6,826 bases of DNA from Planctomycetota bacterium (GTDB taxonomy: Bacteria > Planctomycetota > J058 > JARGOJ01). Made by a program: the position numbers and the translations under genes. The notes beneath the pieces were generated by a model that was not told the origin of the DNA, ran no database searches, and saw nothing but the letters and a program-made list of their open reading frames with translations. The stretch covers positions 1 to 6,826 of the forward strand of contig JARGOJ010000490.1 in NCBI GenBank assembly GCA_029210225.1, given 5' to 3'. Positions 5,101-6,826 of this stretch are shown piece after piece. How positions within the stretch are numbered: the first letter of the stretch is position 1; each line of letters opens with the position of its first letter.

Positions 5101-6826
5101 GCTCAATGGCGTCGACGTGGCGATTGAGGTCGATGTAGACATCCGCAAGGGTCTTCACGATATCTGGAGCGGCAGTTTTCGGCTTATCAATTCGATCGCT
5201 GAGCACCGTGGATAACCACTCTAGATTTTTTGGCTCGGTGAGGTTTTCACGAAGTGTTGTGAGAACGTTTTCACGGTCAGTTTGATTGGTCGAGACTTCA
5301 AGGGCTTTGAAGAACCATTTACCAGCAGTGATAGGCATTTCGGCGCGCTGGAAAAGCCGACCAATCTTAATAAGATCTTGGCGACTGGTAATTTCGTCGT
5401 CGCCTTTGACAGCGCGTTCCATAGCGCGAGCGGCTTCGAGGAGGAGTTTACGCTCTTCGAGGAGGGTCGCGAGGCGCCGTTGACCGTAGGCGCCGAGGGA
5501 GGAGGCTTGTCCATTTGGAGCGCCAGCAGCGCGGGCGAGGGCTTTGAGGGCCGATTTCTTTTTGCGTAGCATTAAGTAAATATCGGCGAGGGCGAGTTCA
5601 GGGCGCTCGTCTCCGGGGCTGGCTTTCGCGGCCTTCTTCAAGGTCTCAATGGCCTTTTCAAACTGCTCTGATTCTTTATAGGCGGTGGCCGCTTGGAGGA
5701 GTCCTTCGATGCCTCCAATGAGCTTTTGCAGCTGGGCGAGGATGGCATTCGCCGACTCTTCATCTTCGAGCTTGAGGTATTCGGTGGCGAGGGCTTGATA
5801 ATACTTGCTCTCTTTAGGACGAAGCGCGATCAGCTCTTTCAATACTAGGATTCGGGGCTTTGACCATTCGGCGGCTTCGAAGAAGAGGTCTTCCAAGTTC
5901 ATTTCTAGAGAGGAATCAAGCTCAGACTCCTTGGTCTTCTTTTCCTTCTTAGAGTCTTTCTCTTTGTCTTCGTCTTCATCCTCTTCGGGATCTTCATCGG
6001 GGTCCTCTTCGTCCTTGGGTTCGGAGAGGGGGAGAACGGAGCTTTGACGTTTGTAAAGCATGGGGCCGCCGAGCAGGTGAAGGAGCCTCTCGCGGATGGC
6101 AATGTTGCTTGGGAAGTTCTTTCGCTCGTCGAGTAAAAGACGACGCGCTAAACTCTTAGATCCCATGACTTCGTAAGCATCGGCGAGGTCTAAGAGAGGT
6201 TCTGGATCGTCGGGGCGCTCCTTGAGTTGTTTCTTGTAGAAGTCAATAAGCGCATAAGCTTGTCCCAGTTGGAAATACATGCGGCGTAAGCGCGCCTTGA
6301 CTTGTTTTCTTAACCAGTTACCGGCGCGTGTGCGAGATAGGACTTCTTGATAGGCCTTGGCGGCCTCTTTGTAACGGTGCGAGCTTTCGAAGATTTCTCC
6401 TTGGCGAGCACGGAGCTTGAGGGTGGCGGCAGGATCATTCTTAAAGTATGTGTTAATGGCGTTATTGAAGACCTCGTCGACTTCCTTAAACATCTTCTCT
6501 TTTGCGAGGAGAGTGGCGACGTGGGTGGTTGCGAAGTAGTCGTTGCGTCGGACGATGAGAATCTCACGCCATGCTCGGGCGGCTTCTTTCCGTCGTCCTG
6601 TTTGGGCATAGACGCGGCCTAATTCTTCGAGAATCGCAACCTTGAGCTCGGCTTCTTTGGCGAGAGCCTGAGCTTTTTTAAGCTCTACAGACGCTTCTTT
6701 TGTTCGCTGAAGGTCGGCCAATACGATGCCAAGGCGATAGTGGAAATATCTCTCGAGCTTTGTGTCTTTCGCGAGCTTTAGGCCGTCTTTGTATATGCGG
6801 ACCGCTGTTCTGAGCTCGCGCTCGCG
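2192..6826 (-). CDS. Giant TPR-repeat protein with C-terminal PQQ-type beta-propeller (N-terminus outside window)
   Basis: The frame is open from the right edge (first visible codon at 6826) to a TGA at 2194-2192, giving at least 1544 residues. The TTG at 6721 is internal: the 35 codons before it continue the same helical repeat (YHFHYR-like RYFHYRLGIVLADLQRTKE). Residues 1 to about 985 are helical and rich in A, L, K, E and R, with about 15 or more TPR-like units (for example ILEELGRVYAQTGRRKEAA and PVFSDLARRFGELGDKKAAL). An acidic then lysine-rich tract at about 269-305 interrupts them. Residues from about 990 to the end form a PQQ/BamB-style propeller with six repeats of the type 'A..p.TG..lW': AISPRTGHALWKY, ALNPLTGECLWQA, ALLAESGKRLWIG, AYDLATGKVMAAR, CVAPKSGEVIYQE and VLDPDTGKRVFQY. 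The Trp is lost in the last three. Tyr/Ser/Gly-rich loops lie between blades. I see no dehydrogenase cofactor site, so it is probably a scaffold or protein-protein interaction protein, perhaps in the periplasm or at the envelope. A signal peptide would lie beyond the edge. TPR plus PQQ-repeat proteins of this kind are familiar in planctomycetes. Exact function is unknown. Confidence 0.9.
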   Translation of the reverse strand, partial: RERELRTAVRIYKDGLKLAKDTKLERYFHYRLGIVLADLQRTKEASVELKKAQALAKEAELKVAILEELGRVYAQTGRRKEAARAWREILIVRRNDYFATTHVATLLAKEKMFKEVDEVFNNAINTYFKNDPAATLKLRARQGEIFESSHRYKEAAKAYQEVLSRTRAGNWLRKQVKARLRRMYFQLGQAYALIDFYKKQLKERPDDPEPLLDLADAYEVMGSKSLARRLLLDERKNFPSNIAIRERLLHLLGGPMLYKRQSSVLPLSEPKDEEDPDEDPEEDEDEDKEKDSKKEKKTKESELDSSLEMNLEDLFFEAAEWSKPRILVLKELIALRPKESKYYQALATEYLKLEDEESANAILAQLQKLIGGIEGLLQAATAYKESEQFEKAIETLKKAAKASPGDERPELALADIYLMLRKKKSALKALARAAGAPNGQASSLGAYGQRRLATLLEERKLLLEAARAMERAVKGDDEITSRQDLIKIGRLFQRAEMPITAGKWFFKALEVSTNQTDRENVLTTLRENLTEPKNLEWLSTVLSDRIDKPKTAAPDIVKTLADVYIDLNRHVDAIELLEEAAGGPPPLGYAARYAAGEKTAEVPKTALGEKLPPRVYYLRALVPLYSGAKGNKGDVLKAFSALRELSRLDPGHRWRYALAEGIAQNRRKHNKEALKIFKMVLAAAPANAPVFSDLARRFGELGDKKAALEAAQKAVIQEPRDGRRHWLAIELIRRHLKREAQELELLKTYRRFVQSGVNSSDLEQARDDLYELLLKRSEKLAARHKFVEAAACAAESRNLASNAESRARSQLLGAVLKLDSPDALNALEILQGGIGRYRKEWVIVGDAKVRASLLASAWLQRISGKAYEIYQSELAPRGQELLEVAMKQKDKDLLNRLSRLFPFAPQARQTNLKRVQKLVKRKHFEEALWLLDSINQTKPREGADPLASVLKKLEDQCRNALGETTQSPPKQLETRPRRSFRTRYGTTNTRVKKIVRDVDPVLYGQRLFFAQGKNHLIAVHLKRLFKRGSGERQSKMSAARFEIGKLTPASSIVYNLKRPSNYYYYNGTLGVASYPQSLTPQKQQMTSDPDIVWKRKVTGLTVIKAMGGRLFVASNSVQAISPRTGHALWKYGDNQESTSQAAQSTKTVSVLALEVSQERVFALFSNGECVALNPLTGECLWQASDLGQFGLARLQLVKGKQDRLLIARGDQVFALLAESGKRLWIGANITAAASSKNETRKTKKGTKTALKASPQTKKGRSYSSYSSGPVRYSGANAATLYKVPPAGTPRVNLQYNYGTGSRYGSQPTIDPEAPELWISDNVVVLHNHKGSVVAYDLATGKVMAARFYAGSPFVSVYSKKLYVVLGNGFQVVDLDQDKLLHEVVLKQKPAGPAHIVDKQVLIPGIDEFVCVAPKSGEVIYQESFNSLSELGATKKKSSSSTTSGSYSSRRYGGSNTNAPQYTGAMKLDTLGSWIAARGKQFLVLDPDTGKRVFQYKLAAPQSDQNGKPMLDGKILVNPWGLVLVDNDGVIHVFAAKGKSPKKPK

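Noticed and set aside
6719..6721. TTG as the start codon of the large TPR/PQQ gene
   Set aside because: The frame stays open for the remaining 35 codons to the window edge and those codons continue the TPR-like helix pattern, so the gene starts outside the window.

Overview
The window holds two incomplete genes at its edges and one complete gene, with a cobalamin (B12) riboswitch as its clearest regulatory element. The base composition is moderate. The gene content (a giant TPR plus PQQ-like propeller protein, a short Ig-like C-terminus resembling DUF1573/ASH domains, and a Ser/Gly-linker lipoprotein) fits a Gram-negative, free-living bacterium. A planctomycete or relative in the PVC group is my best guess, but nothing here fixes the phylum.

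Layout. (1) Bases 3-281, plus strand: the end of a gene whose start lies outside the window. (2) Bases 321-370: a strong bidirectional terminator between that gene and the convergent gene 389-1729. (3) Bases 389-1729, minus strand: a complete 446-residue lipoprotein, predicted to be a seven-bladed beta-propeller. (4) Bases 1730-2191: a 462-base region without a convincing gene. It contains, in minus-strand order, a long stem-loop (2169-2116), a cobalamin riboswitch aptamer (2105-1946) with clear B12 box, P1, P2 and core, and a roughly 216-nt structured leader running to the lipoprotein start codon. (5) Bases 2192-6826, minus strand: a very large gene open to the right edge (at least 1544 codons), made of about 15 or more TPR-like helical repeats followed by a PQQ-type beta-propeller.

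How it fits together. The riboswitch points only at the lipoprotein gene, and that gene is closed by a terminator with nothing co-transcribed behind it. This makes a one-gene B12 regulon: a predicted lipid-anchored beta-propeller made according to cobalamin status. The best known parallel is BtuG of Bacteroides, a surface beta-propeller lipoprotein that binds cobalamin and is found in riboswitch-controlled B12 uptake loci. The parallel rests on architecture and regulation, not on a demonstrated sequence match, and it is the main point of interest here. The large TPR/PQQ gene upstream is transcribed in the same direction but appears to be a separate unit.
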